DNA of 64,000 nucleotides from Vombatus ursinus (GCF_900497805.2 NW_020954588.1:13636027-13700026); one strand, 5' to 3'; numbered from the stretch's first letter, positions 42,376-52,609 are shown. Numbers and translations are program-made. The notes: a model not told the origin generated them from the sequence alone.

Positions 42376-42500
42376 CATGAAACAACCAACATTTATTCAG
42401 CACTTACTATGTTCTGAGCACTGTGTACTATGAATACAATGCGGAGGCAAAAATAGCCCCTGATCTAAGGAAGTTTACATTTTAGTGGGGAAGACAACAT
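42376..42500 (-). mobile_element. L2 3' end (short), antisense
   Basis: 'aaccaacatttattcagcac', 'ttactatgttctgagcactg', 'cctgatctaaggaagtttac', 'attttagtggggaagacaac'. A second L2 3' end begins directly after it in the same direction. Confidence 0.8.
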
Positions 42501-42935
42501 AATCAACCAGTCAATGTTTACTAAGTGCCTACTATTTGCCAAGTACTGTGCTAAGTGCTGGGGATACAAAAAGAGGCAAAGGACAACCCCTGACCTCAAA
42601 GAGTATACAGTTTAACGGGGGAGACAACATGCAAACAAATATATATGCAAAGCAAGCTATATGCAGGAAAAATAGGACTTAATTAACAGAGGGAAGGCAT
42701 TGGAATTGAGAGATTGGGGAAGGCTTCCTATGGAAAGTAGGATTTTCATAGGGACTTAAAGGAAGCCAAGTAGAGGTTGGATCGTGTTCCAGACATGAGG
42801 GGCAGTCATAGAGAATGGTTTGAGCTGGTACAGACAAGAAAATACAGAATAGATGAAAAGTAGTCTTCGAGCAGAAGGTTCTTGAAGTGGAGGGGACTGA
42901 GGTGTGGTACTTGAGCTGATTTTTAAATGGAGCCA
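42501..42935 (-). mobile_element. L2 3' region, antisense
   Basis: 'tcaatgtttactaagtgcct', 'gtactgtgctaagtgctggg', 'acaacccctgacctcaaaga', 'gggagacaacatgcaaacaa', 'ggggaaggcttcctatggaa', 'gggacttaaaggaagccaag'. Well preserved relative to the other L2s. Confidence 0.85.
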
Positions 42936-43540
42936 AGGATTCTACAAAGTAGAGGTTAAGAGAAAGAGTATTTAGTCAATAAGCAATTTCACAATTTCAA
43001 AATTGATAGAGAATCACTACAGGTGTTTAGTTAGAGAAGCAACATGCTCAGAGTAATACTCTAGTAGACAATAACTAGGATTTTTATCATGGGTCTATAT
43101 AGTACGAACGGTTAACTACAAATTTCGGAGGAAGTCTTTCTTAAAGGGGGTTATGAGGCTCTCAGCTCCTATCACATAATTGACTGGGATACATGTTGGA
43201 AGGAATATATTAGAGTTCTGTCTGAAAGGGTTGACATCTAGGCATTGAGCTTTTCCTTCTACCAAAGGAACTGAGAAATGCCAATGTGTCAAGAACAGTT
43301 AATGAAATGATGGTGTTAACCTCAACACACATACACACAATTGCTTCTTACATCTTATTCTTTCATTGACTGTGTTGTGAAAATTATAATTCTCTCTTGT
43401 AATGTTAATGAAGGTCTGTTTTGGGAAGAAGAGTGAACAGCAATTACATGTCTACAAAAAGACATACTTTGAAGTTGGTTATTTTTAAGTGTTTAAAAAA
43501 GTTTATATATAGATTTTTTGACAAGAGACAGCTCTGTAGT
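42936..43540. other. No recognisable feature
   Basis: Unique-looking 600 bp ending at a microsatellite. Confidence 0.45.
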
Positions 43541-43662
43541 CGTGTGTGTGTGTGTGGATGTATATATGTGTGGATGTATATAGATATAGATACAGATATA
43601 TGTATATAGAAAATATATAGATACGGATATATGTATATAGAAAAATAGTTATACAGATATAC
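43541..43662. repeat. (TG)n/(TATAGA)n microsatellite
   Basis: TG repeats, then two imperfect copies of 'gatatatgtatatagaaaa' with 'tagatacggatatatg', showing a short ~38-bp tandem duplication at 43585-43645. Confidence 0.85.
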
Positions 43663-43749
43663 CTACAGGGTATCAGTTATGTGCTCTCTCTAGTTACAAA
43701 TAACCAGAGCCATATCTATCAGTTCTGTTACCTAGAGTAAGCCTAGAGG

Positions 43750-43985
43750 GCATCTAGGTAGTGTCAAGCCGAGAGTCAGAAAGACTCATCTTCCTGAGTT
43801 CAAATCTGGCCTCAGACACTTATTAGCTGAGTGACCCGGGGCAAGTCATTTAATCCTCTTTGCTCAGTTTCCTCATCTGTAAAATCAACTGGAGAAGAAA
43901 ATAGCAAACCACTCCAGCGTCTTTGCAAAAAAAAAATTGGGGTGAAGAAGAATTAGACATGACTGAAATGACTAAACAATAACAG
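43750..43985 (+). mobile_element. MAR1-like SINE with RTE type tail
   Basis: 'catctaggtagtgtcaagcc', 'ctgagttcaaatctggcctc', 'agtttcctcatctgtaaaat', 'aatagcaaaccactccagcg', 'gaattagacatgactgaaat', ending CAATAACAG. Confidence 0.88.
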
Positions 43986-44325
43986 AACAATGTCTAAGGC
44001 AAACAGAAAGCCAAGCATTCTTAAAGAACTTTTTAAAGACAAATTCATTTAAGCAAGAGAGAGGAGATCCTTGGGAAGAGACCTTAGAGCTATGGACACA
44101 AGAATTAATGGAAATGCAATACCAAGATAACTTGGGTGTGTTGCTTGGGTCCACCACTATCAGAGAAAAAAACAAGGTGGGACCTTGGAGAGGAGCTCCT
44201 GTGGGGTACAGCCACTGGGGGAGAGGGGAGAATACCACCTGGTAACTTCTTATTTTCACTAATAATTCTTACTAACTAGGTTCTGAGGCTTATTATTTCT
44301 TCCTATTGAAGGAATACTGTCAGTG
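43986..44325. other. No recognisable feature
   Basis: 340 bp unique-looking. The minus-strand 95-residue frame has no known domain. Confidence 0.45.
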
Positions 44326-44402
44326 CCTTTTTTTTTCTTTTTTTCTTTTTTTTAATAGTACTTATCCCCAATTACATATCAAGAAAATTTAGCATTCATT
44401 TT
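44326..44402 (-). mobile_element. LINE-1 3' UTR stub, antisense
   Basis: An extended T-rich run followed by 'acttatccccaattacatat', 'caagaaaatttagcattcat', the same 3' UTR end as at 3980-4030. Extreme 5' truncation leaves only ~75 bp. Confidence 0.85.
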
Positions 44403-44403
44403 T

Positions 44404-44540
44404 AATACAGTTCAATACCATGAGCATGTATTAAGCATCTGCTATGTGCCTAACATTCTGCTAGATATTGTAGCTGACACAAAGAAGTGGAAGATAAGAT
44501 CCCTGCCCTTGAAAAGTTTACAATTCAGTTGGAAAGATTG
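44404..44540 (-). mobile_element. L2 3' end, antisense
   Basis: 'agcatgtattaagcatctgc', 'tatgtgcctaacattctgct', 'atccctgcccttgaaaagtt', 'tacaattcagttggaaagat'. Confidence 0.75.
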
Positions 44541-44612
44541 TATGTATGCATATCTGTATGTATGTGTATCTATATATGTTGTATACGCATACATACACAT
44601 AGACACACACAA
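44537..44612. repeat. (TGTA)n/(CATA)n microsatellite
   Basis: TGTATGCATATCTGTATG then CATACATACACATAGACACACACA. The two halves are partly self-complementary. Confidence 0.85.
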
Positions 44613-44984
44613 GCCCCCACTGGTGTGCTTCCCCTTCACAGTCAATAGGCTCAACACTTTAACAAATTCAATAACTCCAATGGTATAGCAAAACATTTTT
44701 TCCAAGAAGTCTAGAGAGCACTCACCCACAAATACACAGAGACCATATGAAGAAGTATGGGTATGGACTTAAAGTACTATAGTCATGAGACACATATGTA
44801 GGGAACACACATGAGGAAGGCAACTTGCAAGCGTGGAAATACAGGGTGTCAATGTCCTTTTTTTCTCTGAAGGATTGCCATTTGCAATGGGGGAGAACAT
44901 AGTTAATAAATATTGTCTTTTTTTTCTCCAGAAAGTTCTCACAAAGTTCATATCAAGTAGATTGCTTGACCTACTTGATGCTTT
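44613..44984. other. No recognisable feature
   Basis: 370 bp unique-looking between L2 and SINE sequence. Confidence 0.45.
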
Positions 44985-45475
44985 AATAATTAATAACACT
45001 TTAGGCTTTGCAAGTGTTTTACATATATTAACTTATTTAACAACAACCCAATGTAGTAAATACTACAGATATTATTTTCTCCATTTTATAGGTGAGAAAA
45101 TAGACTCAGAGAAATAAAGTGACTGGTCTGTAGTTACACAATTAATTATAGTTAATATTTATGTGGCATTTACTATGTGCCAGACACTGTGCTAGCTGCC
45201 TTAAAATCATCTCATTTGATCCTCACAACAACCCTGAGAGTTGGGTGCTATTATTATCCTCGTTTTCCATATGAGGAAACTGAGGCAAATAGAAATTAAG
45301 TGACTTGCCCAGTATCACTTGGCTAGTGTCTGAGGTCAGACTTGAACTAAGGCCTTTGCACTCTGTTCACTGTGCCACCTAATGAGTATCTAGGATTTAA
45401 GGCAGGATTTGAATAGACATATCCTTAACTCCAAGTTCAGTGTTCTAGCCCTTACTCCAAGGATACCTCTTTCAG
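44985..45475 (-). mobile_element. MIR-type SINE interrupted by a second SINE
   Basis: Outer antisense copy: 'ggctttgcaagtgttttaca', 'ttttataggtgagaaaatag', 'gactggtctgtagttacaca' up to ~45144. It resumes from ~45381 with 'gagtatctaggatttaaggc', 'aggatttgaatagacatatc', 'caagttcagtgttctagccc'. Confidence 0.8.
45145..45380 (-). mobile_element. MIR-type CORE-SINE nested in the outer SINE
   Basis: 'tatgtggcatttactatgtg', 'ccagacactgtgctagctgc', 'atcctcacaacaaccctgag', 'atatgaggaaactgaggcaa', 'attaagtgacttgcccagta', 'ctctgttcactgtgccacct'. Less diverged than its host. Confidence 0.88.
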
Positions 45476-45511
45476 ATTGTTTACATTAGTATACAATTCA
45501 TAAAGATGTAG

Positions 45512-45768
45512 TCTAAGAGACATTGTGATGCAATGGAAGGAGTTCTGTGCTACACTTGGAGTCAGAAGACCTAGGTTTAAATCCTGACTCAGATGTTTAC
45601 TAGCTGTGGGACCAAGAACAAGTGATTCCACTTCTCCTCAGTTTCCTCCATCTGTAAAATAGACATGACATAAATAACTTACACTATCTACCTCATAGAG
45701 TTCTAAGGAAAGTGCTTTGCAACCCTTAAAGTGCTATGTAAGCATGAATTATTATTACAAGCTCTGAG
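45512..45768 (+). mobile_element. MIR CORE-SINE, full length
   Basis: 'cattgtgatgcaatggaagg', 'cttggagtcagaagacctag', 'gtttaaatcctgactcagat', 'cagtttcctccatctgtaaa', 'ctatctacctcatagagttc', 'cccttaaagtgctatgtaag'. Confidence 0.85.
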
Positions 45769-45819
45769 GTGGTTTTAATATTCTCTAAGGTCCCTCCCCA
45801 GTGTTCAAAACATTGTAGA

Positions 45820-45863
45820 GTAATTCACCAATTAATAAACGGCCAAAGAATATGAACAGGCAG

Positions 45864-45906
<43 letters not shown>

Positions 45907-46798
45907 ATATATGTATATATATGTATATGAAAAATGCTTTAAGTCACTAATAATTATAGAAATGTAAATTAAAACAACTCTGAGATACAGTTTCACATCC
46001 ATCAAATTGACTAACATGAGAGAAAAGGAAAATGACAAATGCTGGAGAGGATGTGAGAAAATAGAGACACTAATGTACTATTGGTAGAGCTATGAACTAG
46101 TCCAATCATTCTGGAGAACAATTTGGAACTATGTGTGCCCAAAGGCTATAAAACTGTGCAAACCCTTTTTACCAGTAATACCACTACTAGGTCTGCACTC
46201 CAAAGAGATCACCAAAAAAGGAAATAGACCCATATGGTCAAAAAAAATTATAGCAGCTCTTCTTGTTGTGGCAAAGAATTGGAAACTGAGTGGATACCCA
46301 TCAACTGGACAATGGCCGAGCAATTTAAGGCATATAAATGTGATGGAATACTATTGTGCTATAAGAAATGAGGAAGGGGATGGTTTCAGAAAAAACCTGG
46401 GAAGACTTATGTGAACTGATGCAAAGTGAACAGAATGAGGAGAATGATGTACATAGCATCAGCAATATTACAAAGATAGTCAACTGTGAAAGACTTAGTA
46501 ACCCTGATCAATGCAATGATTCACCACAACTCCAGAAGACTCGAGGAAAAATGCTATTCAACTCCAGGTAGAGAACTGATGGACTCAGAGTGCAAATTGA
46601 AGCATATTTTTTTCTTTCCTTATGTTTCCTGCTTCCCCCTCCCCCAACCTAGAACACAACTAATGCAGAAGAGAAATATGTTTTGCGTGACTCCATATGT
46701 ATAATGGGTATTGTACTTTTTGCCCTCTCAATGTGTGGGGAAGGGGTGGAGGGAAAGAATTTGGAACTGAAAATAAAAATTAAATTTTAAAAAAAATT
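45820..46798 (+). mobile_element. LINE-1 (marsupial lineage) 3' end, sense
   Basis: Sense L1 from the end of ORF2 to the poly(A). The translation shows 'AIKLCKPFLPVIPLLG', 'KEITKKGNRP', 'IIAALLVVAKNWKL', 'INVMEYYCAIRNEEG'. A short 3' UTR ends 'ttggaactgaaaataaaaat' plus A-rich tail at 46790-46798. 5'-truncated. A CA microsatellite has replaced ~30 bp of ORF2. Confidence 0.92.
45867..45930. repeat. (CA)n(TATG)n microsatellite inside L1 ORF2
   Basis: About 19 CA units followed by GTATATATGTATATATATGTATATG. The surrounding sequence is L1 on both sides ('tatgaacaggcagttta' and 'gaaaaatgctttaagtcact'), so the repeat grew within the element. Confidence 0.93.
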
Positions 46799-47254
46799 TT
46801 AAACATTTTTATTTTGAAAAAACTCAACATCATTTCCCACTTGTGATACACTTGCCTATTAAGTGGCATTTGGGACTATTCTTCAGAAATACTCAGCATT
46901 GTCCTGTCCCACCCAGATCAAGTTCTTTTGTGAATAGCATATGAAGGAATACTTTGCATAGTGAATTGCCTTTGTAGCCCAGCCCTCGCTGTTCATTCTG
47001 TCAAGCTCCAGGGCAAACGCCCTGTCACTCCCAATGGAATTGTGATTAGACAAAGTTGTGATCCAAGCCTGTGGAGGCACAAGTCAGCGCCTGACATGGG
47101 AGGTAAATGTAGCAGAACACAGAATCCTCATTCCTAATGGGCAATTGGCAGTAAAATATGCACACGCAACAATAATGACACTGTAGTCGTCTTTATAGCA
47201 ATGAGATTCATCGTTACACAAAAAAAAGAGCATCCAAGTTTCAGGAAGCCCAAC
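46799..47254. other. Unique-looking sequence
   Basis: No repeat recognised after the L1 tail. GC content rises towards 47000. Confidence 0.45.
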
Positions 47255-47490
47255 AGAGTCACGTGGAAGACGGGGCCTCTTCTGAGGCCATCAATCAGGC
47301 AGGCAGGGTGGGAAGCAATCTCAGGAAAAAGGATCCCAGGCTCCCAATGCCGGCACCAGGATGCAGGGATGGGCTCCCTTTAGCAACATACCGGTATCTT
47401 TCTGACGGCGACATTACGGCAAAGGTGTGAGATTGCCGATGGACGAGGAAAGACAGAACTACTCTTCCGCCTCTTTCTGAATCACGCTGT
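47255..47490. other. CpG-enriched segment, possible regulatory DNA
   Basis: Eleven CpG dinucleotides in about 235 bp, nine of them within 47350-47486, in a window where CpG is otherwise rare. A CACGTG E-box lies at 47260-47265. No repeat family, CpG-rich SINE head or open exon was recognised, so the enrichment is not explained by a young transposon that I can see. It is too short for a classical CpG island. Confidence 0.4.
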
Positions 47491-47719
47491 ACCTGGAGTC
47501 ACATTTTTCAATGGAGCAGCAGTTCAGGTTTCTTTTTTCTGAAGAAAACATAAGCACCTACATATTGAAAACTAGAGGAACGAATGGGTGACTGTTGTGA
47601 GGTTTTATTATTATTTCACAACTTTAAAGGGGAAGCCCCATACAACACTTATTGGATAGCAGGATTTCCCCTCAAGTCAGAGAAAAATACTTTTTTTCCA
47701 AATTTATATTTATAAGGTC
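47491..47719. other. No recognisable feature
   Basis: Short unique-looking interval between the CpG cluster and a SINE. Confidence 0.4.
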
Positions 47720-47930
47720 ATTTTAGGATCATAGATCTGGAATTAGACGACATCTCAAGAACCATCAAGTCCAATCTCCTTATTTTACAGTTGAGGAAAC
47801 TGAGACCCGGGGAAGTTAAGAATATTGGACCAGGTCACAAAGATGACCTTCCAATCCCATGGCAGGGTTTGAATCTAGGTCTTCCAACTCCAAACCCAGT
47901 ACGTTTTTTATTAAGCTACTCTACTTCATC
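47720..47930 (-). mobile_element. CORE-SINE with the ggactaga-type tail, antisense
   Basis: 'aggatcatagatctggaatt', 'aagaaccatcaagtccaatc', 'ttacagttgaggaaactgag', 'gcagggtttgaatctaggtc', 'ttccaactccaaacccagta'. Confidence 0.8.
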
Positions 47931-48698
47931 GTCACAAGTTTGGGATTTTCTTTGCAATGATTATTTTTAACCATTGGCTTTGGGTGTTTTTTTAAACTGT
48001 TTTAAACTCTAAACAATTGAAGACAGTAGTCCAAAAACTATAAAAAAGAAAAGGAATACAGCTAGGTAACATATTTCAATGGATTGGTCCCTTGATAGAT
48101 TAGGTCTGAAAGTGGAATGAAGAAGGGTATTTGTAATCCATCTAACAGTTAACACAAGAAGATTGGCTTAGCCATAGCAAAGAAAAGATACTCAGAGCAA
48201 AGAAAGGATGTTCATCCAGCATAAGATACTAATTCAATTGAGTTTAGCTTCCATATATTATTCATATGGCCAGTCTTCATCTGAAAACTTAGTGAGGGCC
48301 TTCAGATCTACAAGCCCAGGATATTTCGTAGCCCAGTGATCAAGAAGCGACATCCTTGGCCTGAGCTTTAGTTCCTGAGCCGATCAATTCTCAAGAACAA
48401 GTCTGATTCCTTCTAAGGGAAAACTAGCCTAATTTACATGAGGGCAAGACTATTGTTTCCACCATACATGTGTACTGTGACAGATAACAGATGTGAAGCC
48501 TGTGTGTTCTATTGATAACCTCACAGTGTCAATGGAAAGAAAGCCCCTAGCCCACTTGGTGGACCCCATCTGACAATCTTTTTGGAAGATGTGGACAAGA
48601 GTCTTGCAGAGTGGGCAGGCATGGATGAAGGGAATGGCCACATCAATGAAATAACATATCACAGTATTGGAATGAAACCATATTATGTTCATCTAACT
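47931..48698. other. Mostly unassigned
   Basis: About 770 bp. 48500-48660 ('ttggaagatgtggacaagag', 'gagtgggcaggcatggatga') looks like the decayed coding part of an old retroelement or pseudogene, but I cannot name it. The 80-residue minus frame at 48450-48692 is not recognised. Confidence 0.35.
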
Positions 48699-48699
48699 A

Positions 48700-49330
48700 T
48701 TAGAGGTTCTTAAAGTGGGCTATACTGCCCTGAGAGGAGAGGCCCTGGAATGATCCAGAGGGGTAGTAGTAGCCTCGGGTATAATTGGGAGGCAATGAAT
48801 AAAAATAAGGGGGCAGTGGAAGACTAAGGAAAGAAGAGAAGAGAATTTTGAAAAATCATTCGTACATGTTTCATTTGTTGTGCAATAGAGTTAAAACCAT
48901 AGTGATTACATTATTTTCCAAATAAACCCACAAAATGAAAGTTTATAACTGATCAGTGGTCAAGTCTGCTGACAGGTCTTAACAAGCAAGTGTTGATAGG
49001 CAAGCTTATAGGGCATTGTTGGGAAGTCCAGCATGTATTGGCAGGAATACGTGCATGTAATGACTTGTTTACAATACAATACTGTATGGTTACATGGTGC
49101 AATACTGCATCATCAAAATTTCAATGCAGGAAAAAACACAAGTTAACAATAAATTGTTAAATTTAAGATGTGTGATTTTAAAAATATATATATATATATT
49201 TTTGAAATGATGCAAACCTCAAAAAAAATGTTAAAGGATTAAAGAAAGTAGATTTGGTGGGGGGGGGGGGTGCCAAGTAATTTTTTTTTTAAAAAGGTTT
49301 GGTAAGCCAAAAAAGTTTGGGAACCTCTAA
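48700..49330. mobile_element. hAT-type non-autonomous DNA transposon, ~631 bp, apparently complete
   Basis: Starts 'ttagaggttcttaaagtggg' and ends 'agtttgggaacctctaa'. The ends are inverted repeats (ttagaggttc shared exactly). Flanks tctaacta (48692-48699) and tctaacaa (49331-49338) match at 7 of 8, as expected of hAT. The interior has no transposase frame. It contains a (TA)n run near 49183 and a G12 run at 49259-49270. Confidence 0.75.
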
Positions 49331-49364
49331 TCTAACAAGATGCTCAGGAAAAACACAGATGACA

Positions 49365-49455
49365 TTCTAATAATGACTGATATTTACATAACCCTTCAAA
49401 GTGTACAGGAGCTTTGTGTGCATTATCTCATTTAAACCTCTCAACAACATGTGCA
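49365..49455 (-). mobile_element. MIR tail fragment, antisense
   Basis: 'tatttacataacccttcaaa', 'gtgcattatctcatttaaac', 'ctctcaacaacatgtgcag'. Directly followed by a SINE in the opposite orientation. Confidence 0.6.
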
Positions 49456-49459
49456 GTGA

Positions 49460-49645
49460 AAACAAGAATGGCTCTGGAGTAAGAGGCCTGAGTACATATC
49501 TACTCTCAGTCACTCACTACCTGTATATCCTTGAGCAAAACACTTCACTTTTCTGAGCCTCAGTTTCCTTCTCTGTAGAAGGAAAATGTTGGGCTAGATA
49601 TCTTCTAAAATATCTTCTGAGCCTAAATCTATAATCTTAGGAATA
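49460..49645 (+). mobile_element. CORE-SINE with the ggactaga-type tail
   Basis: 'aagaatggctctggagtaag', 'gcctgagtacatatctactc', 'gcctcagtttccttctctgt', 'gttgggctagatatcttcta', 'ctaaatctataatcttag'. Confidence 0.75.
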
Positions 49646-50394
49646 AACAAAATTAACTCTGCAGGAAAAGTGCTATAGGTATTAATCCTCCAGTTCTGTC
49701 ACCACCATCATTCAAGCCTCTCAGGTTAGTAATCTCAGACTATTGGGATGTATAAAAAGTTCAAGAGACATAGTTTCTGGGTAATTTAATCATTTTATGG
49801 TCAGTGGCACTCTTGAATGCCAAAAATCCCTCATAGTGGTGGTTTCACAGTTTATATGCCCTTGGAAAAGCAGGTGTTCCTGAGGGTGGCAATTAATTCT
49901 GATTGGTTAACAATTAATGAGAGAATGAATATTATAATGGGAGGTGAGATATATTAGAATGAGGGTCTTGAGGTACTTGATTTGGGCTTATCAATTTCCA
50001 TATTTACCTGTTTGACAAAAGGGAGAATAAACATTTTTCCAGACCTGTCTAAGTAAACACAATGATCAAGAATCTACCCATTAGCCCAAACTTAGAATTT
50101 CTTTTATTGTCTTTGATTAGATCTTTAGCCTGGGTAAGTCTTTGAGAAAGATTTCCCACACTGGTTGATTTCCAGATGAGGAAGTAGAAAAGGGGAAAAA
50201 ACTTTTATCCTAATTCAATAAGTAGTTATAAATACAAGACAGAAATAATCATTTGTCTAACTACCCTGATCTCCAAACTTTTGGTAGTCCCAAATATGTA
50301 ATCAATCGGTTTACAAATCTTTTCATTTCTGCCTTCACAACATCTCTCACATCTGAACCTTATCTCTAAGGAGAAAGGATACAAGACTTACAGT
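49646..50394. other. Unassigned, possibly an old repeat
   Basis: No gene. 49780-49960 ('gtttatatgcccttggaaaa', 'ttctgattggttaacaatta') has the look of an old interspersed element, but I cannot assign a family or find ends. Confidence 0.35.
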
Positions 50395-50740
50395 GAAGAC
50401 AACGTTTTTAAGAAGTTTCATCTTTAAGTCAGATGGAAAAGGCATATTGGTATTGAGGGTTCAGTGGCAAAGCAGATAGTAATAAAACTTCTTTGTGTAA
50501 TACTGATTAAAGACCATATCTATTTATGGTATTGAACCATTTGAAAGTGCCAATGACTGCTGTATAAGTATTTTCTTTTCCAGGTCTTCAGTAGTTGTGA
50601 CTGCTGAAGAGATGGGGTCTGCATAACCTTTAGAGCAAGTTATCAGGTCCCATCTCTACAGGGTTTTTCCCCCTGGAAGATGATGGTAGACGCCAAGCTA
50701 GACACAAGGCTGATGGGAGTGCTGATATTCCCAGTGTTCT
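50395..50740. repeat. Unclassified dispersed repeat, alpha-beta segment, copy 1
   Basis: Collinear with 54395-54710. 'gtttcatct' plus 'taagtcagatggaaa' at 50415-50439 matches 54417-54441 at 24 of 25 positions. The next shared blocks ('tcagtagt', 'ctgctgaagagatgggg', 'cccctggaagatgat', 'gccaagctagac') follow 150-160 bp later in both. Family unknown. Confidence 0.65.
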
Positions 50741-50784
50741 AAGCATGACCTGCACATTAATGGCAGTTAGTCAGCAGTTGGTAG

Positions 50785-51240
50785 AGGGTTTGTCCAGCCT
50801 TTTCCCACAGGGGTTGCTCTACTGAAGGATATTTGCAGAAGCCAAGTAGGATGCAGAACTTGGGCTCTAGAGAATGTTGCTATGCCTGGGCTATCTCTCA
50901 CAGAGTATGGGGCATTGGCAATGGGATGAGTCAACTGGCACATGCCATCTTCGACCTCTCCCTCAAGGTGCCTTGCTACTCTGACTAGGTTATCTTGTCT
51001 ACTTTGGATTGTCAGTGCATGGTAATGACCTATACATTCAATCCACAAAAACCTCCCCTAACTCCTACTCTGAAATCAGAATTGCCATACCATAAATCTC
51101 ACCGGCACAGATATCAATCAATCAATTATGAGAATGATAGGCCCTTTTCCCACAGGTTTTGCTCCCCTGAATGATGACTGGTTGGAGTTGGGGGAAGCAG
51201 GTTGGAAGCAGGGCTAAGATTCTGGGGAACACAGCTCTAA
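50785..51240. repeat. Two further partial copies of the beta block
   Basis: 'cttttcccacaggggttgct' at ~50798 and 'cttttcccacaggttttgct' at ~51148 are each followed by a 'ctgaa.gat' block and an 'aagc' segment. They resemble the beta block of 50640-50720, so this motif occurs three times within 600 bp. The 93-residue minus frame at 50767-51048 has no known domain. Confidence 0.45.
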
Positions 51241-51247
51241 GCATTAG

Positions 51248-51440
51248 AAAGCTTTTTTCTTGACATAAAGCCTAAATTTTCCAGTTGCAACTTCTACCCA
51301 TTTGTTCCTAGTTCTCCTCTCTGGGGCCAAGCTGAACAAATCTCATCCTTCCTTCACATAATTGTCTTCAAATATTTGGACACATCCCTCATGTTTCTCC
51401 TAGAGCCTTCTTTTCCCCAGGAAGAACATAAATGAACACA
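51248..51440 (-). mobile_element. L3/CR1-type LINE 3' region, antisense
   Basis: 'aagcttttttcttgacataa', 'agcctaaattttccagttgc', 'aacttctacccatttgttcc', 'tctctggggccaagctgaac', 'aattgtcttcaaatatttgg', 'cttcttttccccagg'. Good match to reversed L3/CR1. Confidence 0.78.
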
Positions 51441-51732
51441 AATCAGCCCATAGCCTCATCCCAGTAGGGTGGAGGATCAAGCCTACACCGCAAACGCTCT
51501 ATAAGGAAGTGAGTACGTGGTCTTCCTTGAATTTGGGATCTCTGATGCTTCTAAGACCCTGGTGGATGACAGTGGTCCCCACACTTCAAGACAGGACCGA
51601 ACTCGCATTTGGGCCAATGCTGCAACCTTACTCCAAGATATTAAAGGACTGGACACACCCAGAAGGCAACCCTTATGCCTTTCTATTGTATAGTTCTGTG
51701 TTAGAAATCAATTTCTGTAGCTTCTTAGTTTG
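51441..51732. other. No recognisable feature
   Basis: Unique-looking 290 bp covered by a 94-residue frame (51509-51793) that runs on into the next SINE and is not credible as a gene. Confidence 0.45.
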
Positions 51733-51945
51733 GGAAGGCATCATGGTATGGTGGGAAAAGTACCCAATTGGAAGATCTGAGTTCAAATCCTAGTTTACTA
51801 CTAACTACGTAATGCTACTTGCTACCTCTATGACCTTATGCAAGTCAAGTAACCTCTATGGGTCTCTATTTCCTTATCCGTAAAAATGAAGTTGAACTAG
51901 ATGACTTCTGAAGTCTTTTCCATTTCCAAATCTGTGATCCTATTG
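51733..51945 (+). mobile_element. CORE-SINE with the ggactaga-type tail, full length
   Basis: 'catcatggtatggtgggaaa', 'ggaagatctgagttcaaatc', 'ctatgaccttatgcaagtca', 'gaagttgaactagatgactt', 'tttccatttccaaatctgtg', 'atcctattg'. It shows the uninterrupted 'gaactagatga' tail. Confidence 0.85.
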
Positions 51946-52030
51946 CTATATTCACTTGCTTTTGAATGTGACTGAGCACACATAGGAATTTTAATTCTTT
52001 AGCTGATAATTTTTTTGGTCTGTATTACTG

Positions 52031-52095
52031 ATATGTGTGTATGTACATACACACACACATAATACTATTGTATGTATATATAAATATACACATAT
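52031..52095. repeat. (TG)n/(CA)n/(TATA)n microsatellite
   Basis: TGTGTGTATGTACATACACACACACA then TATGTATATATAAATATACACAT. Confidence 0.85.
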
Positions 52096-52609
52096 TAATG
52101 TCAATGGGACAAATTATTTTCTCAGATATTCACACTGGAGGCTTCATATGGATAGATACATGGGTAGCAAATGCTGGAGGGTTGATTTGTCTGTTTTGTT
52201 TTTGCTTTCTTCTCCATAATGGAGGTATAATCCGATGAGTTTGTCTACATACTACAATCAAAATCAATTAAGTGCCAAGGACTGATTTGTTTTTGCCATA
52301 TTTAACTCCATTAAAAGCTTATCACTGTTACAATTTAATGTTTACTAACTCACTTTGTTCCATGTTGAATGTTAAAAAAAAATTATATGTTAATGTAATG
52401 CTGAGCTTGCCCATTTGACTTTTTTTTTTAATTGTAAAATACAAAATTTAAATTCCCACTACAAAAGTAACACGCTCCCGTCGAACTGTTCACATTTGTT
52501 AAGGGATCCGTGCCAATGAGCTCCAGGCTGAAAAGAAATCAAATGATAGGTAAACATAGTTTTTTAATGAAAATTTAAAGCGTTATTGTTTTGTTTCCCT
52601 CTCTGAAGC
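52096..52609. other. No recognisable repeat
   Basis: About 510 bp. 52470-52560 ('acacgctcccgtcgaactgt', 'gatccgtgccaatgagctcc') has three CpGs and looks unlike the flanking repeats. Possible conserved non-coding DNA. Confidence 0.4.

Noticed and set aside
49780-49960. Possible LTR-like sequence of an old endogenous element
   Set aside because: No paired repeat, no TG...CA ends and no internal retroviral parts could be recognised, so no such element is called.
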